Source: DASXVX01 sp036504075 (GTDB lineage: Bacteria; Bacillota; Sulfobacillia; Symbiobacteriales; Symbiobacteriaceae). Taken from it: 6,957 nucleotides of DNA. The stretch's first letter is position 1. The number at the start of each line of letters is the position of its first letter. A program made the position numbers and the translations under genes. This document shows positions 1 to 5,884 of this stretch, one piece after another. The notes beneath the pieces were generated by a model that was not told where the DNA came from, did not search any database, and worked only from the letters and a program-made list of their open reading frames with translations. Location of the stretch: assembly GCA_036504075.1 (NCBI GenBank), contig DASXVX010000024.1:1-6957 (forward strand). Direction: 5' to 3'.

Positions 1-401
1 CAGCCCCGGCCAAGGCGGCCACCGGGCAGCAGCGGGTGGTGGAGATCAACGTGAAGGCCCGACAGTGGGCGTTCACACCCGGGGTGATCGAGGTGAACCA
101 GGGCGACCTGGTCCGCCTGAAGATCACTTCGGAGGATGTGACCCACGGCTTCTTCCTGGATGGCTACGAGGGCGTGCGGGCGACCCTCAAACCCGGTGAG
201 CCTGTGGTCGTCGAGTTCACGGCGGATAAGGCCGGGCGGTGGATGTTCCGCTGCGCCGAGACCTGCGGCACCTTCCATCCCTATATGATCGGCTGGCTCC
301 GCGTGAAGCCCAACTGGTATGCCGGTGCGTCCTGGGTCCTCACAGCCGTGATTGCAGCCGGCTTTATCGGCTATCTGGCCCATCAGGCGGTGAAATCATG
401 A
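1..401 (+). CDS. CuA-type cupredoxin (COX2-like) with C-terminal membrane anchor, 5' partial
   Basis: The reading frame is open to the left edge (first full codon at base 3). The GTG at 36 sits inside a domain with no ribosome binding site, so the true start lies upstream. A short Ala/Pro/Gln-rich linker leads into a cupredoxin fold like the soluble domain of cytochrome oxidase subunit II. The CuA ligand set is complete: His in DVTHGF (codon at 144) and CAETCGTFHPYM (codons 252-287), giving Cys, Glu, Cys, His and Met in the order C-x-E-x-C-G-x2-H-x2-M. A hydrophobic helix (about bases 321-383) follows and the protein ends a few residues later, so it is anchored at its C-terminus, unlike ordinary COX2 whose helices come first. 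The gene overlaps the next by 4 bp (ATGA). Role inferred: one-electron transfer outside the membrane. Being COX2 of an oxidase is less likely, since no subunit I is seen, but the upstream DNA is not visible. Confidence 0.88.
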   Translation, partial: APAKAATGQQRVVEINVKARQWAFTPGVIEVNQGDLVRLKITSEDVTHGFFLDGYEGVRATLKPGEPVVVEFTADKAGRWMFRCAETCGTFHPYMIGWLRVKPNWYAGASWVLTAVIAAGFIGYLAHQAVKS

Positions 402-1894
402 GTGCAGGACAGAAGGTTGAACCCAAGCGCGGAGCGCAGAAGCTTTCGGCTGAGGAGCGGGTGGTGCGGGGCCTGGGCGCCATTCCTGAGGATGAGAAAT
501 TCCTGGGCCTGATGCCGGTGGGCTGGCGATACGACCTGACCGCCCGGTTCCCGGGGCTCCGCCGAGTCCTGCGGAGCCGCTGGACGTCGTTCATCCTGCA
601 GATGCTGGGTTTTGCCCTGTTCATTCCGGCGCTGGTGGCCGGCTTCATCGGCACCCCGGTGGGCAACGCCAACCTGATTATCGTGCTGGTTTGGATTTTC
701 TGGTGGTCCGCACTCATGCTCATCATGGTGCCGTTCGCCTCCCGCATCTGGTGCGCCCTCTGCCCCCTGCCGAGCTTCAGCGAGTGGCTGGCCCGCAAGG
801 GGTTCATCATCAAGGTGTCGCCGAAGCTGTTGGGCCTGCAGAAGAAGTGGCCCGCCAAGCTTCGGAACATGTGGCCGGTGAACTTCATCTTCCTGGGGCT
901 GGCGCTGTTCTCGGGCATCCTCACCACCCGGCCGCTGGTGACCGCACTTATGCTGGGCGGAATCATGGTGGTGGCGCTGATCACCAACATCTTCTTCGAG
1001 AAGCGGACGTTCTGCCGTTACCTCTGCCCGGTGGGAGGCTTTCTGGGCCTCTACAGCAACTTCGCCACCCTGGAGATCCGCTCCAACCCGTACTCCGACT
1101 GCCGCGGCCACAAGACCAAGGAGTGCGTCATCGGGACGGATGGGGCGTACGCCTGCCCGTGGCTGGAATCCCCGACCACCATGGCCCGTAACACCTACTG
1201 CGGCATGTGCCTGGAATGCTTCCGGACCTGCTCGCTGGACAACATGTCCGTCCGGTTGCGGCCGCCCGGGGCGGACCTCCTGGCCGACAAGCACCGCGGT
1301 CTGGACGAATCCTGGAAAGCGTTCATCATGCTGGGTGCGGCGGCCATTTACGCGGCGACGATGATGGGCCCCTGGGGCACGCTGAAGGACTGGGCCAACA
1401 TGAAGAGCGTGGGCGGCTATCTGACTTACGTCTCGGTCCTGGCCCTCACCGTGCTGGGCATCGTGCCTGCCCTCTTTGGCGCCTTCGTCTGGCTCGGGCG
1501 GGCGCTGGGCAAGGTGGAGGTGGAGTTCAAAAAGCTCTTCACCAACCTGTCCTACGGTCTGGTGCCCATCGGCCTCATGGCCTGGATCGCCTTCAGCTTC
1601 GCTATTCTGTTCCCCAACGGCTCGTACACCGTGAAAGTGATCTCTGATCCGTTCGGCTGGGGCTGGAACCTGTTCGGGACGGCCAACTTCCCGTGGACGC
1701 CCTTCGGCCTCCGGCTGATGCCGTACCTGCAGGTGACAACGCTGCTGTTCGGGTTCGTCTACAGTGCCGATGTGATCTACAAGCTGGCCCGTCAGACCTA
1801 CGGGAGCCGGAAGCCGGCTGCTCTGGCCGCCATTCCCCCCGTGATCTTCCTGGCCGGTGTGACGAGCCTGTTTACATGGTTGTTCGTTGGCTAG
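398..1894 (+). CDS. NosR/NapH/CcoG-like membrane polyferredoxin (4Fe-4S)
   Basis: A 498-residue integral membrane iron-sulfur protein. The start is the ATG at 398, within the ATGA overlap with the upstream gene; the frame stays open further left but that part is antisense-like noise over the cupredoxin. A charged 60-residue N-terminus is followed by helices at about 63-86 and 91-114, a WCALCP motif (Cys119, Cys122), helices at about 159-178 and 180-201, and FCRYLCP (Cys206, Cys210). A cytoplasmic ferredoxin-like segment follows, with Cys235, Cys243, Cys253 and the classic C-x2-C-x2-C-x3-C at 268-278. Four or five more helices run to the C-terminus. The paired CxxCP/CxxxCP motifs before a ferredoxin domain are typical of NosR, NapH and CcoG. 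It has no FMN-binding domain like that of full NosR. Lying between two CuA proteins, it probably moves electrons between a cytoplasmic or quinol donor and the copper domains. Partner and direction are inferred. Confidence 0.88.
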   Translation: MSAGQKVEPKRGAQKLSAEERVVRGLGAIPEDEKFLGLMPVGWRYDLTARFPGLRRVLRSRWTSFILQMLGFALFIPALVAGFIGTPVGNANLIIVLVWIFWWSALMLIMVPFASRIWCALCPLPSFSEWLARKGFIIKVSPKLLGLQKKWPAKLRNMWPVNFIFLGLALFSGILTTRPLVTALMLGGIMVVALITNIFFEKRTFCRYLCPVGGFLGLYSNFATLEIRSNPYSDCRGHKTKECVIGTDGAYACPWLESPTTMARNTYCGMCLECFRTCSLDNMSVRLRPPGADLLADKHRGLDESWKAFIMLGAAAIYAATMMGPWGTLKDWANMKSVGGYLTYVSVLALTVLGIVPALFGAFVWLGRALGKVEVEFKKLFTNLSYGLVPIGLMAWIAFSFAILFPNGSYTVKVISDPFGWGWNLFGTANFPWTPFGLRLMPYLQVTTLLFGFVYSADVIYKLARQTYGSRKPAALAAIPPVIFLAGVTSLFTWLFVG

Positions 1895-1898
1895 GAGG
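1893..1898 (+). promoter_or_regulatory. Shine-Dalgarno of second cupredoxin gene
   Basis: AGGAGG lies 9 nt before the ATG at 1908 and overlaps the TAG stop of the polyferredoxin gene. This supports translational coupling and fixes the start of the next gene. Confidence 0.85.
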
Positions 1899-1907
1899 GG
1901 GTAGAGC

Positions 1908-2273
1908 ATGCGCTGGCAAGAAGTGACCGCCGGCCTGATCGCGGCGGCGGTAGTGGTGGGCATCCCGGTGGCGGCGATCGCCTATGAGCGCGCCTACGCC
2001 GAGAAAGTGATCCCCGTGGAACTGCAGCAGTGGCAGATCACGCCCGAGATCCACATGAAGGCGGGGACGCACGTTCACCTGCTGCTGACCGCCCGGGACG
2101 TGACCCACGGGTTTCAAATCGGGAACCTGGTCAACATTCCGGAGATCGTCCCCGGACACCCGCAGGAGATCACCGTGAGCGCCGTTGACCCCGGCACCTA
2201 TGAAATCAACTGTAGCAACACCTGCGGCATCGATCACGCCACAATGCGGGGCAAGATCGTCGTCGAGCCATAG
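1908..2273 (+). CDS. Second CuA-type cupredoxin with N-terminal membrane anchor
   Basis: A 121-residue protein starting at ATG 1908 behind a strong ribosome binding site. Residues about 7-27 are a single hydrophobic helix (signal anchor); the rest is a small cupredoxin domain. Ligand candidates are His67 in DVTHGF and Cys102, Cys106, His110 and Met113 in CSNTCGIDHATM, matching the CuA spacing C-x3-C-x3-H-x2-M. The Glu of the COX2 motif is Asn104. That position binds copper through its backbone carbonyl and is Trp in nitrous oxide reductase, so the site can still be CuA. The DVTHGF stretch is shared with the first cupredoxin in this window, suggesting the two are paralogues. Unlike the first, this one is anchored at its N-terminus. 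Role inferred: second copper electron carrier of the same operon. A single type I copper centre is unlikely given two Cys ligands. Confidence 0.88.
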   Translation: MRWQEVTAGLIAAAVVVGIPVAAIAYERAYAEKVIPVELQQWQITPEIHMKAGTHVHLLLTARDVTHGFQIGNLVNIPEIVPGHPQEITVSAVDPGTYEINCSNTCGIDHATMRGKIVVEP

Positions 2274-2395
2274 GACATGGCGGGGCCTCCCGGGCAGATC
2301 TCGACTAACGGCGTGTCCGGTGCGGCAGTTCGACCGGCCTGTGTGCAACCACCTAGCCAGGCTCTGGTCGCCTTCCGGGACGCGCCAAATGGGAG
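2274..2395 (+). other. Spacer after the cupredoxin operon
   Basis: No gene is supported here. There is no convincing stem followed by a T-run, so the terminator of the cupredoxin operon is not evident. Weak G/C-rich dyads around 2281-2295 are within the background for this composition. Confidence 0.4.
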
Positions 2396-2661
2396 TCCCA
2401 GGTTCCACCCCTTCTAACGGCACGCCGAGTGTACGTCTGGCGCAAGCTAGCGGCTAGGCCCATTCTGTTGCACGATGAGATCTGGGTCCTTCGCACCACA
2501 TGATCTGCCGGGGCATTCGCCTGTGCTGCCCAGATGACTTGGCCGCACTGGAGTCGGGAGCCGTGGTGTTTGATGCACTCTATGCGGATTTAGCCGCGAA
2601 TCCGAGCGGGAAAGGGGTGTCCTGCATACAGGCACGTGTGACCGCCCTGGCCTCCGGATAA
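2396..2661 (+). pseudogene. chrB relic: N-terminal and C-terminal pieces joined by a deletion
   Basis: Two pieces match the intact split ChrB encoded on the other strand of this window. Piece one (2396-2491) reads SQVPPLLTARRVYVWRKL then ILLHDEIWVL; the intact protein has YKVPPEPSARRVYVWRKL then ILVHDAAWVL at residues 9-41. Piece two, in the +1 frame from 2500, reads MICRGIRLCCPDD, AALES and ALYADL; the intact C-domain protein ends LICRGIRSTSPDD, VALERS, ALYAEL. Roughly 200 residues between the two ends are missing, and the first frame meets TGA at 2501. The second frame runs on to TAA at 2659-2661 with a tail that matches nothing I recognise. This is therefore a dead chrB copy with an internal deletion of about 600 bp. 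No start codon or ribosome binding site is evident. It is a diverged homologue rather than a recent duplicate. Confidence 0.8.
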
Positions 2662-2703
2662 AGTCCTTCGCGACAATCCAAACATGAACGGGGGGCCGAA
2701 CGG

Positions 2704-3285
2704 ATGCACCGGACTGTGAAATGGGTCCTGCCGACTACCGTGGTCACTTTGGTGATTCTGAGCTTCCTCGGGCGCCCAAACACTCAGGTGGTCCATCCGA
2801 CCGGTACGACCGGCGAGCAGGCAAGCATCGCCGCATCCCACCCTGCGAGCGTAGCAGTCGGCGCACACGTGGGACAATTGGCGCCCAATGTGACGCTCTC
2901 TGGTCTCAATAACGAGCCGGTCAAACTCTCCGCCTTCAGTGGCAGGCCGCTGGTGATTAACTTTTGGGCCACCTGGTGTCCGCCATGCCAGCAAGAGATG
3001 CCCGAGTTCCAGACGGTCTTTGCCGCGGGCACACCGGTGGCGTTCGCGATGATTGATGCCTCAACCACGGAAAGATCACCGATGGTAGTACGGCAGTTTC
3101 TCACCGACCATCACTACACATTGCCCGTTTACCTGGACCGGGATGGCACAGCCCTGAATTCTTACCAGGTTACCGGCCTCCCATCGAGTTTCTTCATCGA
3201 TGCACGAGGCGTCATCCGGTACGTTGCCCTCGGGCCCCTCACCCGGAGCGGACTGGAGGAGCATCTCAAGGAGATATCAGAGTAG
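2704..3285 (+). CDS. TlpA/ResA-like membrane-anchored thiol-disulfide oxidoreductase
   Basis: A 193-residue protein. Residues about 7-22 form an uncleaved signal anchor, followed by a Thr/Ala/Ser-rich linker to about 52 and a thioredoxin fold. The domain opens with the APNVTLSGLNNEPVKLSAF strand pair typical of the AhpC/TSA-Redoxin group. The active site WCPPC is at 91-95 after VINFWAT, and the cis-proline is Pro160 in GLPSSFFID. A G-rich stretch (about 2690-2695) lies 8 nt before the ATG at 2704 and could serve as ribosome binding site; it is a weak match. TlpA/ResA proteins reduce disulfides outside the membrane for cytochrome c or CuA maturation, so a role in keeping the CuA cysteines of the upstream cupredoxins reduced is plausible but inferred. 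It is separated from them by the chrB relic, so it is probably transcribed on its own. Third codon positions are visibly less G/C-rich than in the flanking operons, hinting at separate origin. Confidence 0.9.
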   Translation: MHRTVKWVLPTTVVTLVILSFLGRPNTQVVHPTGTTGEQASIAASHPASVAVGAHVGQLAPNVTLSGLNNEPVKLSAFSGRPLVINFWATWCPPCQQEMPEFQTVFAAGTPVAFAMIDASTTERSPMVVRQFLTDHHYTLPVYLDRDGTALNSYQVTGLPSSFFIDARGVIRYVALGPLTRSGLEEHLKEISE

Positions 3286-3308
3286 TTCAGCGCCGCCAAA
3301 CAAGAGGA

Positions 3309-3341
3309 GGAATCAGCTTCGTTTCCAGCGAAGCTGATTCC
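3309..3341 (+). terminator. Strong hairpin after the thioredoxin gene (probable terminator)
   Basis: A perfect 13-bp stem, GGAATCAGCTTCG at 3309-3321 with CGAAGCTGATTCC at 3329-3341, and a 7-nt loop, 23 bases past the tlpA-like stop. No T-run follows on the plus strand. Short AGAG/CTCT arms outside the stem could extend it past a bulge. Most likely it ends or stabilises the tlpA-like transcript; intrinsic termination is uncertain without a U-tract. Confidence 0.65.
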
Positions 3342-3345
3342 CTCT

Positions 3346-3373
3346 GAGACCGCAGGTCAAAACCTGTGGTCTC
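3346..3373 (+). terminator. Second hairpin directly behind the first
   Basis: GAGACCGCAGGT (3346-3357) pairs with ACCTGTGGTCTC (3362-3373) around a 4-nt loop. In plus-strand RNA the only imperfect pair is a G-U; in minus-strand RNA that pair becomes C-A, so the fold favours plus-strand transcripts. It starts 4 bases after the first stem. The two together could form a tandem terminator or a processing/stability element. Confidence 0.55.
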
Positions 3374-3635
3374 GTTGCTTCCTTAGGGAACTCAGTTGCT
3401 TGCGTCTGCACCTGCGCCTGGGGCACCAGGTGCAGAGTGCGTCGTAGATGGGCGTCCCCAGTTCAATCTTGAGGTGGTCGTCCTCGCCGTGGAGGAAGGC
3501 AAAGCCGTAAGTGTTTCCCCCGCCCGTGTTCCATGCCGCTGGTTGCGCATAACAGTCTCTGGGGAGACTGATTCGTTGATCACCGGCATTGTCCGTGGAA
3601 CGGTACACGGACCAAGCGAAAACGCATGAGGCCAA
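3357..3635 (-). other. Possible gene remnant or small hypothetical ORF
   Basis: An open frame of 92 codons on the minus strand. I do not recognise it. Codons at about 3420-3530 (read leftwards) are strongly G/C-ending in this frame, like the real genes around, and the product there looks protein-like (NTYGFAFLHGEDDHLKIELG then TPIYDALCTWC). The flanking parts look like noise, with an Arg/Lys-rich end whose stop codon falls in the loop region of the hairpin at 3346-3373. No strong ribosome binding site precedes the ATG at 3635. It could be the middle of a decayed gene. The plus strand also has an open frame here with weaker codon bias. Confidence 0.25.
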
Positions 3636-4033
3636 CCGCCATGATTATGACCAGCCGTCGCCGAGCAAATGAAGAGCGTCTCTACTCACGGACAGGTTAA
3701 GGTGCAGAATAACGCATCCGTAAGAGCGAGCCACACAACGCGAGTGGCTGCACGATAAGTGTCGCGACCGGAGCTATTTGGCACCGAGGCGACGCCTCGC
3801 GATTGGCGCTCGGTGTCAGGTGCCGGCCTCCAGCGCCTCTCTACAAGCGTGTTAGCAGCCTCTCTGCTGTCAAGGGTAAAGCTACGCCGCTGGAACAGCG
3901 CCCTTGACGGCATCTGCGGCTGCCAAAGTCCGTCTACTAAGCGCTGAAGGCCGGGTGGAGTGCTCGTCGGCATCGGTCATACAGTGCCGTCACTAACAGA
4001 TAAGGCGCACCGGCTGCCATCCGGTCCGGAACT
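3374..4033. other. Gene-poor stretch between the thioredoxin gene and the chr operon
   Basis: About 660 bases with no gene I can support. Reading frames on both strands at 3626-3973 look like noise: Arg/Ser-rich, no recognisable motif, no good ribosome binding site. I see no tRNA, rRNA, CRISPR repeat or insertion-sequence ends. The only stretch with coding character is the minus-strand frame listed at 3357-3635. No clear terminator follows the DUF1080 gene end at 4034. Confidence 0.5.
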
Positions 4034-4720
4034 CTACTTGCGAATGCCCAAAAGCGTCATGTCAGTGAAATCGGTTACCGAATCCCCCTTGGTCCAGAGG
4101 CCGATGTAGCCCGCCACGTAAGTGCCGTCCCGGTGATCGATCAGCAACCGACCATCAAGATAAGCCTGGATCTGATCATCTACAGCCACAACGCGAAGCG
4201 AATGCCACTGGCCGATTGATGGCGGGGAGGTCTGGATGCTGGCAATCTCAATTCGGTTGCCGTTGACCACCCGGTACAGCTGGAAGTTGTCTTCCAGCGC
4301 GTTGGCTCGGACCAGGTAATAGTTCCTGGCGTCCCGCGCACGGAAGATGATACCTCCGCTGGCATCGCCCTTGCCCGAGATCGGTCGGAAGCGGACGGAG
4401 ATATCCACAGCGGTGTATTGGTCTGCCTCCAGCAGCGCCACCGGGAATTCACGATCAGCTGCGACCTGCGCGAGTGAAACCGTTTCACCGTTTTTTCGCA
4501 CTTCCCACGCACCCTCAGCGAATCGCCACCGAGGATCGGTTTCACCGAAGTTGATGAAAATCCTGGTGGCGTCGGGCTGGGGTACTACCAGGGAGACCGC
4601 AGCCACCGGCGGTTCGCCGTTCTTCGGAACCATGAAGTGGTACGCTGCTACGCCGATACTCACTGCCAGCACACACACCAGTACGATCTGCAGCAGGGTC
4701 TTCGGGGTCTTTGTACTCAT
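4034..4720 (-). CDS. Membrane-anchored DUF1080/LamG-like beta-sandwich protein
   Basis: A 228-residue protein. The start chosen is the ATG at 4720, because AGGAGG (4728-4733) is 7 nt away; the ATG at 4726 is only 1 nt from it. Residues about 8-30 are a membrane anchor, and the rest is predicted to be outside. The C-terminal 170 residues resemble the concanavalin-like DUF1080 (3-keto-disaccharide hydrolase-like) fold: GGIIFRARDARNYYLVRANALEDNFQLYRV at 122-151 (cited by position, key residues Asn133, Tyr134, Arg138, Asn140), GQWHSLRV at 170-177, AYLDGRLL at 186-193 and GYIGLWTKGDSVTDF at 204-218. Enzymatic activity is not evident; these sandwich domains often bind carbohydrate or act as structural modules. 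It is the last gene of the chr-ABC operon and sits where the ABC permease should be. Codons are less G/C-rich at third positions than in the ATPase gene. The link to chromate is by position only. Confidence 0.8.
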   Translation of the reverse strand: MSTKTPKTLLQIVLVCVLAVSIGVAAYHFMVPKNGEPPVAAVSLVVPQPDATRIFINFGETDPRWRFAEGAWEVRKNGETVSLAQVAADREFPVALLEADQYTAVDISVRFRPISGKGDASGGIIFRARDARNYYLVRANALEDNFQLYRVVNGNRIEIASIQTSPPSIGQWHSLRVVAVDDQIQAYLDGRLLIDHRDGTYVAGYIGLWTKGDSVTDFTDMTLLGIRK

Positions 4721-4727
4721 GGCCATA

Positions 4728-4733
4728 CCTCCT
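4728..4733 (-). promoter_or_regulatory. Shine-Dalgarno deciding the DUF1080 start
   Basis: AGGAGG on the minus strand, spaced 7 nt from the ATG at 4720 and 1 nt from the ATG at 4726. The spacing selects the inner start, which removes two residues. Confidence 0.8.
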
Positions 4734-4742
4734 GCTCTCACA

Positions 4743-4832
4743 TCACCTGGTTGGCCGATAGGACTGCCACATGCGGAACTCCTGCAGGCTAAAGCTCCAG
4801 AAGCTGGCGATTTCACGGCACAGGCGTGTCAC
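4743..4832 (-). pseudogene. 5' remnant of an ABC-2 type permease gene (29 codons)
   Basis: A GTG at 4832 overlaps the TGA of the ABC ATPase by 4 bp, the same coupling used between the genes upstream. It opens a 29-codon frame ending in TGA at 4743. The peptide reads as a permease N-terminus: REIASFWSFSLQEFRMWQSY at residues 6-25, followed by PTR and stop. ABC-2 permeases commonly begin with an amphipathic stretch of the type 'FW.F..KE.R...SYR' just before their first membrane helix, which is where this one breaks off. No hydrophobic continuation is found in any minus-strand frame between here and 3300. The ATPase upstream therefore has a start-coupled but truncated partner, and the DUF1080 gene begins 22 bases later. 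It could instead be a chance short ORF, but coupling, composition and peptide character all agree with a relic. Confidence 0.68.
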
Positions 4833-5884
4833 CGCAGTTCACCCCCCGTCAGATGCAAGAAGGCATCCTCCAGCGTCGGCGCTTCCTCGGAAGCGAAAGT
4901 GACCCGCACGCCCAGCCTGCGCAGGGCGTCCAGGATATCCTGAAGCCCAGGCGCCGGCCGGTGCCGATGTACCCTCACCAACGCCGTGCCCGCCGCCGGG
5001 TCCTGAACCGCCACCGACACGCCCAGGACGCCCGGCAGCACGGCCAGCTCCGAACGGGCCGCTTCCTGCCACTCGGCAACCCGCAGGGTAGTCACGTCAC
5101 GGTCCGCCACTTTCTGTTTCAGTTCCGCCACCGTCCCCATTGCCAGCACCCGCCCCTGGTGGATGATGGCGATGCGGTCGCACAGCTCCTCCAGCTCCGG
5201 CATGTAGTGGCCGGTAAGCAGGACCGTTTGCCCGCGCTGCCGGTTGATCGTCTCCCGGATCAGGCGCCGGATGTCCGCCGCAGTGACCGGGTCCAGCCCC
5301 ACCGTAGGCTCATCCAGGTAAACCAGCGGCGTGCACACCAACAGCCCACGCGCCAGGACCAGCCGCTGCCGCATCCCATGCGACAGTTGCTGGACTTGCT
5401 TGCCGGCGTGCTCCGTCAGGCCCGCTTCGCCAAGAGCCCGGTCGGCCCGAGCGGTGCCCTCGGCCGGGCTCAGTCCGAATAGCCGGGCATAGAACAGCAG
5501 ATTTTCCCGGACGGAGAGCTGCCACTCCAGCCCCATCCAGCCCGTGGTGGAGACATAGGAGACCACCTGCTTCACCTCATCCGGCCGGGTCAGCGAGACC
5601 CCGCCGACAACGGCCGTCCCGCCGGTGGGCCTGATCAGCCCGGCCAGGATCTTGATCAGGGTGGTCTTGCCGGCACCGTTGCGCCCCAGCAGCCCGAAAA
5701 TCTCCCCTTGCCGCACCTGGAGGTTCACGCCGTCCAGGGCCTGGACTTCCCGCTGCGGCTGGGCCGTCATGGTCCGGCGCAGGTTGCGCAGCCACAGCCC
5801 CAGGCCATGGCTGGCGATCCACGTGCCGCGGGTTTCGGCCTCGCCGGCGGCATAGCGCTTGGAGAGGTTCTCAATGGTGATCAT
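4829..5884 (-). CDS. ABC transporter ATP-binding protein (ABC-2/NatA-like exporter type)
   Basis: A 351-residue ATPase. The ATG at 5884 overlaps the stop of the upstream chrB C-domain gene by 4 bp (ATGA). Walker A is GRNGAGKTT (67-75), the signature is LSHGMRQR (167-174), Walker B is LVYLDEPTVGLD (187-198) and the H-loop is TGHYM (His226). Residues about 11-46 form an insertion between the first beta strand and the Walker A region. The last 90 residues are a C-terminal regulatory extension of the kind found in drug/antibiotic and NatA-type exporters, ending AFLHLTGGELR. The Q-loop region (about 109-127, SYVSTTGWMG) has Thr/Ser where the usual Gln is expected. Its permease partner should be the next gene, but only a 29-codon remnant is there. 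Role inferred: energising an efflux or membrane-remodelling transporter tied to chromate or oxidative stress; the substrate is unknown. Confidence 0.93.
   Translation of the reverse strand: MITIENLSKRYAAGEAETRGTWIASHGLGLWLRNLRRTMTAQPQREVQALDGVNLQVRQGEIFGLLGRNGAGKTTLIKILAGLIRPTGGTAVVGGVSLTRPDEVKQVVSYVSTTGWMGLEWQLSVRENLLFYARLFGLSPAEGTARADRALGEAGLTEHAGKQVQQLSHGMRQRLVLARGLLVCTPLVYLDEPTVGLDPVTAADIRRLIRETINRQRGQTVLLTGHYMPELEELCDRIAIIHQGRVLAMGTVAELKQKVADRDVTTLRVAEWQEAARSELAVLPGVLGVSVAVQDPAAGTALVRVHRHRPAPGLQDILDALRRLGVRVTFASEEAPTLEDAFLHLTGGELR

Noticed and set aside
239..397. Upstream extension of the polyferredoxin frame to a start at 239
   Set aside because: It lies wholly inside the conserved CuA region of the cupredoxin in another frame and has no ribosome binding site; the ATGA overlap at 398 gives the natural start.
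383..1963. Long minus-strand open frame of about 526 codons
   Set aside because: His/Gln/Arg/Pro-rich product, antisense to the polyferredoxin gene; a typical shadow frame in high-GC DNA.
2326..2374. Peptide FDRPVCNHLARL resembling VDRMACAWLIRR of the ChrB C-domain
   Set aside because: Only a few identities, and it would place a C-domain piece before the N-terminal piece of the relic; most likely chance.
3626..3700. 24-codon plus-strand ORF beginning MRPTAMIMTSRRR
   Set aside because: Too short, no ribosome binding site and no recognisable family.
3686..3973. Overlapping open frames on both strands
   Set aside because: Arg/Ser-rich, no motif, no ribosome binding site, no codon bias; treated as noise.
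3701..4033. Possible structured RNA gene (tRNA, tmRNA, RNase P) or CRISPR repeats
   Set aside because: No T-loop GTTCGA context, no tag reading frame, no conserved P4-like core and no repeated units seen.
4826..5482. Plus-strand frame of about 218 codons
   Set aside because: Antisense to the well-supported ABC ATPase; no motifs.
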